A DNA stretch of 64,000 bases. Source: Akkermansiaceae bacterium (GTDB lineage Bacteria > Verrucomicrobiota > Verrucomicrobiia > Verrucomicrobiales > Akkermansiaceae). The stretch is from contig JANRFH010000006.1 in NCBI GenBank assembly GCA_030725745.1, forward strand, positions 43,120 through 107,119. The letters run 5' to 3'. This document shows, one piece after another, positions 27,801 to 36,300 of the stretch. The notes below the pieces were generated by a model, which saw nothing but the letters and a program-made list of their open reading frames with translations, searched no databases and was not told where the DNA came from. A program made the position numbers and the translations under genes. Each line of letters starts with the position of its first letter. Position 1 is the first letter of the stretch.

Positions 27801-28100
27801 CCCTTTCACAATCACAGGAGCGCCAAAATCGCGCATCTTGAACGCCTCCTCCTCCAGATCGAGCCTTAGAGGCTCCTTTTCCGGCATCCGCGTACTGCTG
27901 TCCGGCCCGTGGCAATGGTAGCAGTATTCAGAAAGAATCGGCTGAATGTGCTCATTGAAAGTCACCTCATCAGGCAACTCAACAGCCCCCTGCTTTTTTG
28001 AAACCGCCTCCCCAGCCCCCTTGCCAACGGCATCGGAAAGCACCCCCGCCGCTAGCATGGCTAGGAGGATCGAAGAATAGACAAAATAGCTGGGTTTCAT
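24876..28100 (-). CDS. DUF1549/DUF1553 protein with planctomycete-type cytochrome and LamG domain
   Basis: This is a 1074-aa exported protein. The ATG at 28100 gives a signal peptide ([21 protein letters not shown]). A PSCyt1 cytochrome-like domain follows, with haem motif CYHCH near residue 68, and a MPPPESH segment that could supply the axial Met. DUF1549 covers about 160-370 ([53 protein letters not shown]). A LamG/concanavalin-like insert covers about 480-690, and DUF1553 about 760-1050 ([69 protein letters not shown]). It is cotranscribed with DUF1501. Function is unknown. Confidence 0.93.
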   Translation of the reverse strand: [1074 protein letters not shown]

Positions 28101-28329
28101 GAGAAATTCGTAGAAGAGCGGCTTCTTATTTCCTAAAAGTAATACTACCACATCTTGTAGTCTCTATCATCTTCACCCAAATGAAGGGATCCCTATTTTT
28201 GCGGATCTCGAAGCAAAAGCCCCGCAATGCTAACCAGAAAAAGCCTCCCAAAATCCATTTCCTCCAAATTCTCAAAAGTCACCCATCCCTCCCCCCGAAC
28301 CAAAACTTCTTCATTGGAGTTTATCTTGC

Positions 28330-28383
28330 CCTGAGCCTGTCGAAGGGAGCTTGTCGAAGGGAGTTTAAAATTTAAAGTTTCCC
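28330..28383. repeat. palindromic repeat plus AT-rich repeat upstream of polA
   Basis: CCCTGAGCCTGTCGAAGGGA (28330-28349) is followed by a partial second copy, GCTTGTCGAAGGGAG (28350-28364). This CCCTGAGC/TCGAAGGG type of palindrome is a common intergenic repeat in many bacterial genomes. It runs into an AT-rich segment (28362-28383) related to those at 18336 and 41738, ending 4 bp before the polA ATG. Most of the 287-bp gap between the DUF1549 gene and polA is otherwise featureless. Confidence 0.6.
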
Positions 28384-28387
28384 CCAC

Positions 28388-31171
28388 ATGAAACGCCTCT
28401 TCCTCCTCGACGGCATGGCCCTGATCTACCGGGCACACTTTGCCTTTATCCAAAATCCCATCCGCAACTCCAAAGGCGTCAACACCTCCGCCCTCTACGG
28501 CTTTATCAACACCCTCCTCTCCATCTTGGAAAAGGAAAACCCCACCCACCTCGGCGTCGCTTTCGATACCTCCGCGCCCACCCCACGCCACATCAAATAC
28601 CCCGCCTACAAAGCCCAGCGCGACGAAATGCCCGAGGAACTCGCCGCCTCCATCCCCCACGTCAAAGCCCTCTGCCGCGCCTTCGCCATCCCCGTCCTCG
28701 AAATCGACGGCTTCGAGGCCGACGACCTCATCGGCACCCTCGTCAAACGCGCCGAGCCAGATGGCTTCGAGTCCTACATGGTCACGCCCGACAAGGACTT
28801 CGCCCAACTCATTTCCCCCACCACCTACATGTGGAAGCCCGGCCGCAAAGGCGCGGACTTCGAAATCATCGGTATGCAGCAGCTCGAAAGCATCTGGGGC
28901 GTCTCCGAGCCGCACCAGATCATCGATCTACTCGGCCTCATGGGCGATGCCGCCGACAACATCCCCGGCATCCCCGGAATCGGCCCAAAGACCGCCCAAA
29001 AACTCATCTCCGAGTATGGCAGCATGGAAAATCTCCTCGCCAACACCTCCAAACTCAAAGGCAAACAGAAAGAAAACGTCGAAGCCAACAAAGACCAAGC
29101 CCTCCTCTCCAAAGACCTCGCCACCATCATCATCGACTGCCCTCTAGAAGTCACATGGGACGATCTCCTCGTCTCCCAACGCGACGACGAAGCCATCAAG
29201 CAACTCTTCACCGACTTCGAATTCCGCACCCTCACCAAACGCCTCTTCGGAGACGACGTAGGGAGCGCTGCCTTCAGGCGGCGTGAGGATGAGCAACAAC
29301 CAGAAACAATCTTCGACACCTTCAAAACCATCAAAGAAGTCCCCCACACCTACCACCTCGCCAACACCAAAGCCCTCAAGCAAACCCTTTTCAAATCCCT
29401 AGCCGAGCAAAAATCCTTCTGCTTCGATATCGAAACCACCTCACTCGACCGCCATTCCGCCAAGCTCCTCGGCATCGCCTTCTCTTGGAAAGCCCACGAA
29501 GCTTGGTATCTCCCATTTTCCGAAGACCTCCTCCCGGAAATCAAAACCCTTCTCAACAGCCCTGCGGAAAAGATCGGCCACAACCTGAAATACGACCTCT
29601 CCGTCCTCCACTCCCACCAAATTTCCGTCACCGGCCCCTTCTTCGACACCATGCTCGCCGATGCCCTCGCCGCCCCCGAGCGCCGCCACAGCATGGACTA
29701 CCTTTCGGAAATCCTCCTCGGCTACACCCCGGTGAAACTCGCCGACATCGCCGCCGCACCCGTCGACGATTCCGCCCAAGACGACCTCTTCGCCCACGCC
29801 GAGAAGAAAGCCTCAAAATCCAAGGAACTCGACATAGCGAGCATCCCCTTGGAAATCATGGCCGAATACGCCGCCGAGGACGCCGACGTCACCTTCCAAC
29901 TCGCCGCGAAACTCCGCCCCCTCGTCAAAGAAACCGGCCAAGACAAAATCTTCTCCGAAATCGAAGCCCCCCTCCTCCCCGTCCTCGTCCGCATGGAAAT
30001 GGAAGGCATCGCCATCGATGAAGAAGCCCTCGAAACCATCGGCGTCGATCTCCAACAAACCATCGACCAGCTCGCCAAATCCATCGAGCAACACGCCGGC
30101 ACCCCCTTCAACATCGCTTCACCAAAACAACTCGGCCAAATCCTCTTCGATCACCTCAAGCTCCTCGACAAGCCCAAGAAAACCAAAACCGGCCAATACA
30201 AAACCGACGAGCAAACCCTATCCACCCTCCTCGGCATCCACCCCATCATCGAGGAAATCCTCTCCTACCGCGAGGCCACCAAACTCAAATCCACCTACCT
30301 CGACGCCCTCCCCACCCACATCGCCCCGGAGACCGGCCGCATCCACACCCACTACCACCAGCTCCTCGCCGCCACCGGCCGCCTCGCCTCCTCTGATCCC
30401 AACCTCCAGAACATCCCCGTCCGCTCCGAGGCAGGCCGCAAAATCCGCCAAGCCTTCGTCCCGCGCAAAGGCTTCACCCTCCTCTCCTGCGACTACTCCC
30501 AGATCGAGCTCCGCGTCATGGCCGCCCTCGCCTGCGATCCCACCATGATCTCCGCCTTCCAGGACGGCGCAGACATCCACACCATCACCGCCGCGAAAGT
30601 CCACGGAGTCACCCCAGAGGAAGTCACCCGCGACATGCGCTCCGGCGCGAAAATGGTCAACTTCGGCATCATCTACGGCATCTCCGCCTTCGGCCTCTCG
30701 CAACGATTGGCAATCCCCCGATCAGACGCAGCGGAAATCATCGACGCCTATTTCCGCGAGTATCCCGCCATCAAGCAATACATGGATCGCACCATCGCCG
30801 AGTCCCGCGACAAAGGCTACGCCGAAACCCTAGCAGGCCGCCGCCGCCACTACCCCGACCTTACCTCCGGAAACGCCGGCCTACGCCAGAACGCCGAACG
30901 CGCCGCCATCAACATGCCCATCCAAGGCACCTCCGCCGACATGATCAAACTCGCCATGATCAAGATCGACGACCTCCTCCGCAAAAAGCCTTACCAAACC
31001 AAAATGCTCCTCCAAGTCCACGACGAACTCGTCTTCGACCTCCACCCCGACGAGGAATCCGAGCTAGTCCCGAAAATCCTCCACATCATGGAATCCGCCC
31101 TCCCCCTCCCGCATGGAGTCCCCATCCTCGTGGAAAAAGGCACCGGGAAAAACTGGCTGGCGGCGCACTAA
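28388..31171 (+). CDS. polA: DNA polymerase I
   Basis: This is a 927-aa replication and repair polymerase with three domains. The 5' nuclease (about 1-290) has LLDGMALIYRAHFAF, FEADDLIGTL, TPDKDFAQLI and GDAADNIPGIPGIGPKTA. A 3'-5' exonuclease domain begins FCFDIETTSLDRHSAK with the metal-binding Asp and Glu in DIETT, followed by IGHNLKYDLSVL. The polymerase domain has motif A DYSQIELRVMAALA, the O-helix RSGAKMVNFGIIYG and motif C QVHDELVFDL. Proofreading looks intact. Codons 292-298, in the linker after the nuclease domain, derive from a dispersed palindromic repeat. The coding strand is unusually C-rich. Confidence 0.96.
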   Translation: MKRLFLLDGMALIYRAHFAFIQNPIRNSKGVNTSALYGFINTLLSILEKENPTHLGVAFDTSAPTPRHIKYPAYKAQRDEMPEELAASIPHVKALCRAFAIPVLEIDGFEADDLIGTLVKRAEPDGFESYMVTPDKDFAQLISPTTYMWKPGRKGADFEIIGMQQLESIWGVSEPHQIIDLLGLMGDAADNIPGIPGIGPKTAQKLISEYGSMENLLANTSKLKGKQKENVEANKDQALLSKDLATIIIDCPLEVTWDDLLVSQRDDEAIKQLFTDFEFRTLTKRLFGDDVGSAAFRRREDEQQPETIFDTFKTIKEVPHTYHLANTKALKQTLFKSLAEQKSFCFDIETTSLDRHSAKLLGIAFSWKAHEAWYLPFSEDLLPEIKTLLNSPAEKIGHNLKYDLSVLHSHQISVTGPFFDTMLADALAAPERRHSMDYLSEILLGYTPVKLADIAAAPVDDSAQDDLFAHAEKKASKSKELDIASIPLEIMAEYAAEDADVTFQLAAKLRPLVKETGQDKIFSEIEAPLLPVLVRMEMEGIAIDEEALETIGVDLQQTIDQLAKSIEQHAGTPFNIASPKQLGQILFDHLKLLDKPKKTKTGQYKTDEQTLSTLLGIHPIIEEILSYREATKLKSTYLDALPTHIAPETGRIHTHYHQLLAATGRLASSDPNLQNIPVRSEAGRKIRQAFVPRKGFTLLSCDYSQIELRVMAALACDPTMISAFQDGADIHTITAAKVHGVTPEEVTRDMRSGAKMVNFGIIYGISAFGLSQRLAIPRSDAAEIIDAYFREYPAIKQYMDRTIAESRDKGYAETLAGRRRHYPDLTSGNAGLRQNAERAAINMPIQGTSADMIKLAMIKIDDLLRKKPYQTKMLLQVHDELVFDLHPDEESELVPKILHIMESALPLPHGVPILVEKGTGKNWLAAH
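29262..29282. repeat. dispersed palindromic repeat inside polA
   Basis: The 21-bp segment begins GGAGCGCTGCC and ends AGGCGGC. It is nearly identical to the first arm at 50951-50971 in priA and related, in reverse, to 41698-41718. It adds a few residues in frame (GSAAFRR) in the flexible linker between the 5' nuclease and the 3'-5' exonuclease domains. Confidence 0.6.
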
Positions 31172-31292
31172 TCCCAGCATCCCCAATTTTGAGGATACAA
31201 AACCGCTTTGCGCAAAATGCTCTACGCTCTACGTTTCCCAATGTTGCCCAATGTTGCCCAAGCAACAAGCCCACTAACTCCTCAAAAAAACT

Positions 31293-32183
31293 ATGAAATC
31301 TTTTAAGAAAAACGCCACGTTCGCAGCTTTTGCGGTTCTGTCATCTGTGCCATCTGATGCAGCCACAATCTCTTATTCCAGCAACGTGGCAGGCAGCGAC
31401 TATGCAGTTGGGACAAACTGGAATGGTGGCTCTATCCCGGGAACCACCCCCGGCGATGGAGGACTAATCAATGCCAACAAAAGCACGACGGTCAGTTCGG
31501 TTATTACGACGAATCCTGCTTCCCTCCAAATTCAGAATGCGCTTGGCACTGCGACGATTAACGTCACCACCGGCGGGAGTTTGACCACATCGTCAACCAA
31601 CGTGGGACATAACCGCACCGGCACTGTAGCTGACGGAATTGGCGTTCTGAACATTACCGGTGGAACCTACAGCGGCGGCACCGTCATCGTCGGTAATGCC
31701 GGCATCGCAGAAGGAATCATCAATGTGAGTGGCGCTGGCACCTTTAATTTTGGCACAATGACTGTCGATAGAATTGCAGGCACAAAGGGCACTATCAACG
31801 TGACAGGTAGTAGCGCATCCATCAACGGCACAAGCATGACGTTGAACGACAATGCCTTCCTTAACTTTACCCTGGGTAGTGCTGGAGTGGCTTCCATAAG
31901 CCTTTCCAATGCATTTACCTTAAATGCACTCGCTAATCTCTCTATTGACGCAAGTCTCTACGCGGGCGGCGTAGGAATCATTGATTTGGTCACATTCGCC
32001 ACTAACACCGGAACGACATGGAATAGTGTTGCTATCAACAACCTGGATCCAGCGTATGCAGGTGTGGTTAAGTTCGATACCGATAGCATGTATCTCGAAA
32101 TTTCACCCATCCCGGAACCTTCGGCTTTCGTTCTTCTCGGACTTTCCGTTATGGGCTTTACCGCCACTCGTCGACGCCGATAA
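31293..32183 (+). CDS. PEP-CTERM surface protein with beta-solenoid-like repeats
   Basis: This is a 296-aa secreted protein. A signal peptide (MKSFKKNATFAAFAVLSSV to about residue 24, ending DAA) precedes a Gly/Thr/Ser/Asn-rich body with repeated G-x-I-N-V-T/S-G-x-G units (for example GILNITGGTYSGG, GIINVSGAGTFNFG, GTINVTGSSASING). That pattern is typical of passenger beta-solenoids. The C-terminus is a PEP-CTERM sorting signal: PEPSAFVLLGLSVMGF followed by TATRRRR. It should be processed by an exosortase and anchored or released at the cell surface. Function is unknown. Its base composition is lower in GC than neighbouring polA. No terminator is clear after it. Confidence 0.88.
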   Translation: MKSFKKNATFAAFAVLSSVPSDAATISYSSNVAGSDYAVGTNWNGGSIPGTTPGDGGLINANKSTTVSSVITTNPASLQIQNALGTATINVTTGGSLTTSSTNVGHNRTGTVADGIGVLNITGGTYSGGTVIVGNAGIAEGIINVSGAGTFNFGTMTVDRIAGTKGTINVTGSSASINGTSMTLNDNAFLNFTLGSAGVASISLSNAFTLNALANLSIDASLYAGGVGIIDLVTFATNTGTTWNSVAINNLDPAYAGVVKFDTDSMYLEISPIPEPSAFVLLGLSVMGFTATRRRR

Positions 32184-32297
32184 TCCACTCACCCCGATTT
32201 ACCGTGGTCGGCTGCCAATCGATTTCTTGATAAGTCTTCAGAGATTCCAAGAAAATCACCTCTCATTACGATCTGAAAAGATCATAGGTTTTCAGCC

Positions 32298-32320
32298 AAG
32301 AAAAACCTCAAACAAATGAC
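32298..32320 (+). repeat. leader-like direct repeat, copy 1
   Basis: This 23-nt segment is 21/23 identical to 38137-38159, including the shared 15-mer CCTCAAACAAATGAC. In copy 2 the internal ATG is the start of the GH43-like gene. Here the ATG (32316) opens only a short frame that ends at 32408, so this looks like a fossil leader. Confidence 0.5.
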
Positions 32321-32338
32321 CACTCAGGCCGTCTGTAA

Positions 32339-32488
32339 GGTCATCAGATCCTCTCGGACAACCGGGTGGTCTTCAATATCGGTGGAAACAAGTTCCGGCT
32401 GGTGGTGATCGCTTACTACTCGGCCGGAATCCTGAAAATCGATCGGATCGGAACCCACGCGGAATACGACAAATGGAATCTCAAATGA
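32339..32488 (+). pseudogene. 5'-truncated higB toxin remnant
   Basis: Read in the frame ending with TGA at 32486-32488, this segment encodes about 49 residues that match the C-terminal half of HigB mRNA interferases: LSDNRVVFNIGGNKFRLVV, IAYYSAGILKIDRIGTHAEYDK (read in parts). The frame opens right after a TAA at 32336, with no start codon, and the N-terminal half normally expected (about 50 residues) is missing. The stop overlaps the higA start as ATGA, the arrangement of intact higBA operons. It is therefore a decayed toxin. Confidence 0.8.
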
Positions 32489-32886
32489 TCCCAACCAAGC
32501 ACAACACCATGAACAAGCTCATCAAAACCCATCAGGAACATGAAGCCGCCCTCGCGCGTCTCGAAGAGCTCATGCTCAAAAATCCCATCCCGGATTCGGA
32601 AGGGGCGAACGAGCTGGAACTCCTCGCGCTCCTCATCAAATCCTTCGAAGACAAAAACATCGTCATTGATCCCCCGACCCCTCTCGAAGCCATCCAGTTT
32701 CGAATGGAACAAGCCGGATTGAAGCAGAAGGATCTGATTCCTTTCATCGGATCAAAAAGCCGCGTGTCGGAAGTGCTCGCAGGAAAACGCCCGCTCACTC
32801 TTGCCATGGCGCGGAAGTTGCACAAAGGCCTAGGGATACCTGCTGAAATTCTCTTGGAAGATGCTTTTTCTTCCTCAGCTGCCTGA
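32485..32886 (+). CDS. higA: HigA-type antitoxin with HTH domain (toxin partner broken)
   Basis: This is a 133-aa protein. The C-terminal half carries an Xre-type helix-turn-helix (AIQFRMEQAGLKQKDLIPFIGSKSRVSEVLAGKRPL, seen as QAGLKQKDLIPFIGS and SRVSEVLAGKR), typical of HigA antitoxins of the longer class. The start ATG at 32485 overlaps the stop of the higB remnant, which is why I prefer it to 32473. The antitoxin appears complete and might still repress its own promoter. With no intact toxin next to it, it may now be an orphan regulator or an anti-addiction factor. Confidence 0.8.
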   Translation: MIPTKHNTMNKLIKTHQEHEAALARLEELMLKNPIPDSEGANELELLALLIKSFEDKNIVIDPPTPLEAIQFRMEQAGLKQKDLIPFIGSKSRVSEVLAGKRPLTLAMARKLHKGLGIPAEILLEDAFSSSAA

Positions 32887-32903
32887 ATATCGCGCTAAAG
32901 CCC

Positions 32904-33254
32904 ATGTCCCCCTCCACCCTCGGCAAGCTCCTCCTCTCCCTCCCCCACGTCGAGCAATCCGAGCCCTTCGGCCCCGGGGTATTTGTCCAGAAAGTCGGCG
33001 GGAAAATGTTCGCGCTCTACACGTATGATGACGACGGCCTGCGCATGAACCTGAAGTGCGATCCCGACCGCGCCATCGAGCTTCGCGAGCAACATGAATC
33101 CATCATCCCCGGCTACCACATGAGCAAGAAGCACTGGAACACCCTCATCCTCGACGGTTCGCTTGATGCCGTGTTCGTGAAGGAACTGATCCAGCACTCC
33201 TACGATCTAGTCTTCGCCTCACTGACGAAAAAACTCCGCGAATCCCTTTCCTGA
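32904..33254 (+). CDS. MmcQ/YjbR family protein
   Basis: This is a 116-aa small alpha/beta protein of the MmcQ/YjbR (CyaY-like fold) family. The segments GGKMFALYTYDDDGLRMNLKCDP and PGYHMSKKHWNTLILDGSL are diagnostic (described in parts: KMFALY, LRMNLKCDP, GYHMSKKHWNT). The final helix LIQHSYDLVFASLTKK is also conserved. A DNA-binding role has been proposed for the family, but the exact function is unknown. It lies 17 bp after higA and may be cotranscribed with it. Confidence 0.9.
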   Translation: MSPSTLGKLLLSLPHVEQSEPFGPGVFVQKVGGKMFALYTYDDDGLRMNLKCDPDRAIELREQHESIIPGYHMSKKHWNTLILDGSLDAVFVKELIQHSYDLVFASLTKKLRESLS

Positions 33255-33361
33255 ACTGAGGGGGAGACTACAAAAACTATCCGTGTGAAAAAACGGGAAG
33301 TATGAACAGACGATGATCCGTAAGGTTTGGAGACACATTCACGTATTCGAGCTGCCTAACC

Positions 33362-36300
33362 ATGATGAATCGCAAGAATAGAGATAAAAATTTGGAGAAT
33401 ACGAATGACCCTAAAAAGGTAGGGTTTCCATCAGAAACGAGCTCATCATTTTCTCGGAGAAAGTTTCTCAAGACCGGAGCCAGCATGGGCATGTTTGCAT
33501 CTGCGATGAGCTTCATGAATCGTCCGGTCATGGCGGGGCCTTTTGAGGTGGATCCGAACAATCCGTATCTAAGCCTAATCCCTGCGGATAAGAAGCTGGA
33601 TCCGGCTTGGGTGAAGTCACTCTTCGAGCGTGGGGAGAAGGAGGTCTACACGTCTGATGTAGCATTGAAGCAAATGGGTATGCCGATTGGCGGCCTCTTT
33701 ACCGGCACTTTGTATTTGAGTGGTGATGGCAGGCTTTGGCATTGGGACATTTTTAACGCTGAGTCTCTGGGTATTGGTAAGGGAGAATTTGAATTTGAAG
33801 GGCGGAAGCATCCATACTCCCACGGAGCCAATTTCGCCTATCCATTGGACTCGGCTCCTAAGTTTCAACAAGGATTTGTGATCCGCTCGGGCGGTAAGGA
33901 AGTGGCGTTGGATCGCACGGGGTTCAAGGACGTGAGCTTCAGCGGAGAATACCCTCGTGCTGTGGTTACTTTTAAAAATGCGGATCTGCTGGTTAGTGCG
34001 CAGTTAGAAGCGTTCTCGCCGTTCATTCCGCTTGATCAGGACGACTCAGGTCTTCCTCTAACGATGATGCAATACCGGATTAAGAACGAGGATTCATCCG
34101 CGCTGGATATTGATGTCGTGGGCACTTTGCAAAACGCGATCTGTCACCATACCAAGCCGATTCAATCGGGGATCATTCGTAACAAGACCGTCCAAGGGGA
34201 TGGCTTTACAGGTGTGGAATGCTCTGCGGAGTCATTTAACCAAAGTCCCGCGAAAGCCAAAGGCAGGGAAGACATTGTCTTTGAGGACTTTGATAGGAAG
34301 GCCGTTGATCGCTGGGTGGCTGAAGGGAACGCTTTTAAAGATGGGATTTTCACTTCGGTAAAACCAGGACAGATCAATACTTACAGAGCTCCGAAATTGG
34401 AAGAAGGCCAGAAGCAGGATCGTTTTGCAGGTCTCAAAAGAACAGGCACGCTTACGAGCCAACCTTTCAAAATCGAACGTCGCTTCATTACCGCGCAAGT
34501 GTTCGGAGACTATAACTACCTGCAGGCTGGTCTCTGCGTCGTCGTGGACGGGAAAAAGGTGGCGGCAATGACAGGGCCAGCTGGCAACAAGGCGATTCCT
34601 ACTTCACTGGATGTTTCTCAATTCGAGGGCAAAATGGCTCATATCGAAATCTACGATCAAGCTAGTATAAGGGAGCCTCACCTTAACCAGCAGGGAGGAA
34701 TCGGTGTTGAACAAATCACCTTCTCGGATACGCCCGCTGCCGAGCTGGTGACCCTTGAGTCACTTGCGGATCATGGAACGATGACTCTGGCTTTGCTAGG
34801 TGACGGCAAAACAGATCGCGCGTCCGCATTGCGCGGAAAGTCCGAGACGGCCGCCGAGGCAGGGCTGAAAGATACGCTGATCGGCGAAGTCGGGCGTTCT
34901 GTCACTCTTGCTCCGGGTGAGGAGCAGGTCTTCACCTTTGCGGTATCCTGGTTTTTCCCAAATTACCGGAATATCCATCTGAGGAATGAAGTCGTCGGCC
35001 GCTTCTATGCTTCACGTTTTAACTCATCGACGGAGGTCACCAGTTACTTTGCTAAGAACATGGATCGACTCGCCTCGCAGACACGCAAGTGGGTCGATAC
35101 CTGGTATGATTCCACGCTGCCCTATTGGTTCTTAGATCGCACGATGGCGAACACTTCGACCTTGGCTACCTCGACCAGCCTGCGTTTCAAAGACGGTCGT
35201 TTCTGGGGCTGGGAGGGTGAAACCTGCTGCAGTGGTACCTGCACCCATGTCTGGCAATATGCTCAGGCAGTCGCTCGTCTGTTCCCAGAAATTGAGAAAG
35301 AAAGCCGGGATAAATATGATTTCGGAGTTGGGCAAGATCCTAAGACCGGAGGAATCAATCATCGGGTCAATACCAGCCCCGGATTAGTAGCTGATGATGG
35401 CCAACTGGGGCGGATTCTATCCGTTTACCGCGAGCACCAGATGACCACGGATGATACCTTCTTGAAAGGCATCTGGCCGAGAGTGAAGCAGGGGATGGAT
35501 TTCATCATCGTTCAGGATAAAGACCAAGATGGCATCCTCGAAGGGCCGCAGCGCAACACGCTGGATGGCGAATGGAATGGCAAGATTTCCTGGATCAGCT
35601 CGCTCTACATCGCAGGGCTCAGAGCCTGTGAAGCTATGGCAAACGAGGTCGGCGACACGGCCTATGCGGTACACTGCAAGAAGCTCGCGGACTCGGGCTC
35701 TGAGAAGATCAAAGAGCTTTTTGATGGTGAATACTTCATCCAGGATGTTGACCCGACCCTAACGAGTGCTTCGTCTGACAAGGGCTGTCTGATCGATCAA
35801 GTCTTCGGCCAGTCATGGGCATACTGGGTCGGTCTTGGTGAAATTTTTGACCGGAAGATGCAGCTCAGTGCGTTGCGTGCTCTTTATCGCTACAACTTCG
35901 TCCCTGACATGGGGCCATTTAGAGAAAAGTTCAAACAAGGTCGCATCTACGCTCTCGCGGGTGATGCCGGACTGCTGATGTGCACGTGGCCGAAGACACA
36001 GCTCAGACGCCAGAATGGGATGATTTACTTCTACGAGTTTATGACCGGCTTTGAGTGGCAGGTCGCTTCACACATGATTTATGAGGGTCTGGATAACCCG
36101 GATCTGCTCGAGCATGGTCTCGCTGTTTCACGAGCCATTCACGACCGCTACAGCGCGGAAATGCGCAACCCGTATAATGAGATCGAGTGCGGCAATCACT
36201 ATGCCCGTGCGATGGCGAGTTACGGCACTTACCAATCCATGTGCGGCTACCAATATCATGGGCCGAAGCGTGAGCTTTCGTTTGCGCCGCGCCTGACTCC

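Noticed and set aside
28193-28915. 240-aa minus-strand open frame across the polA start
   Set aside because: It is antisense to polA and to the intergenic repeats, with biased composition and no recognisable domain.
31238-31262. Tandem CAATGTTGCC copies upstream of the PEP-CTERM gene
   Set aside because: Only about two short copies; too small to call a repeat array or CRISPR.
32316-32408. Short frame MTTQAVCK... after the first leader repeat
   Set aside because: It is not in the higB frame and ends after about 30 codons; the higB match is in another frame.
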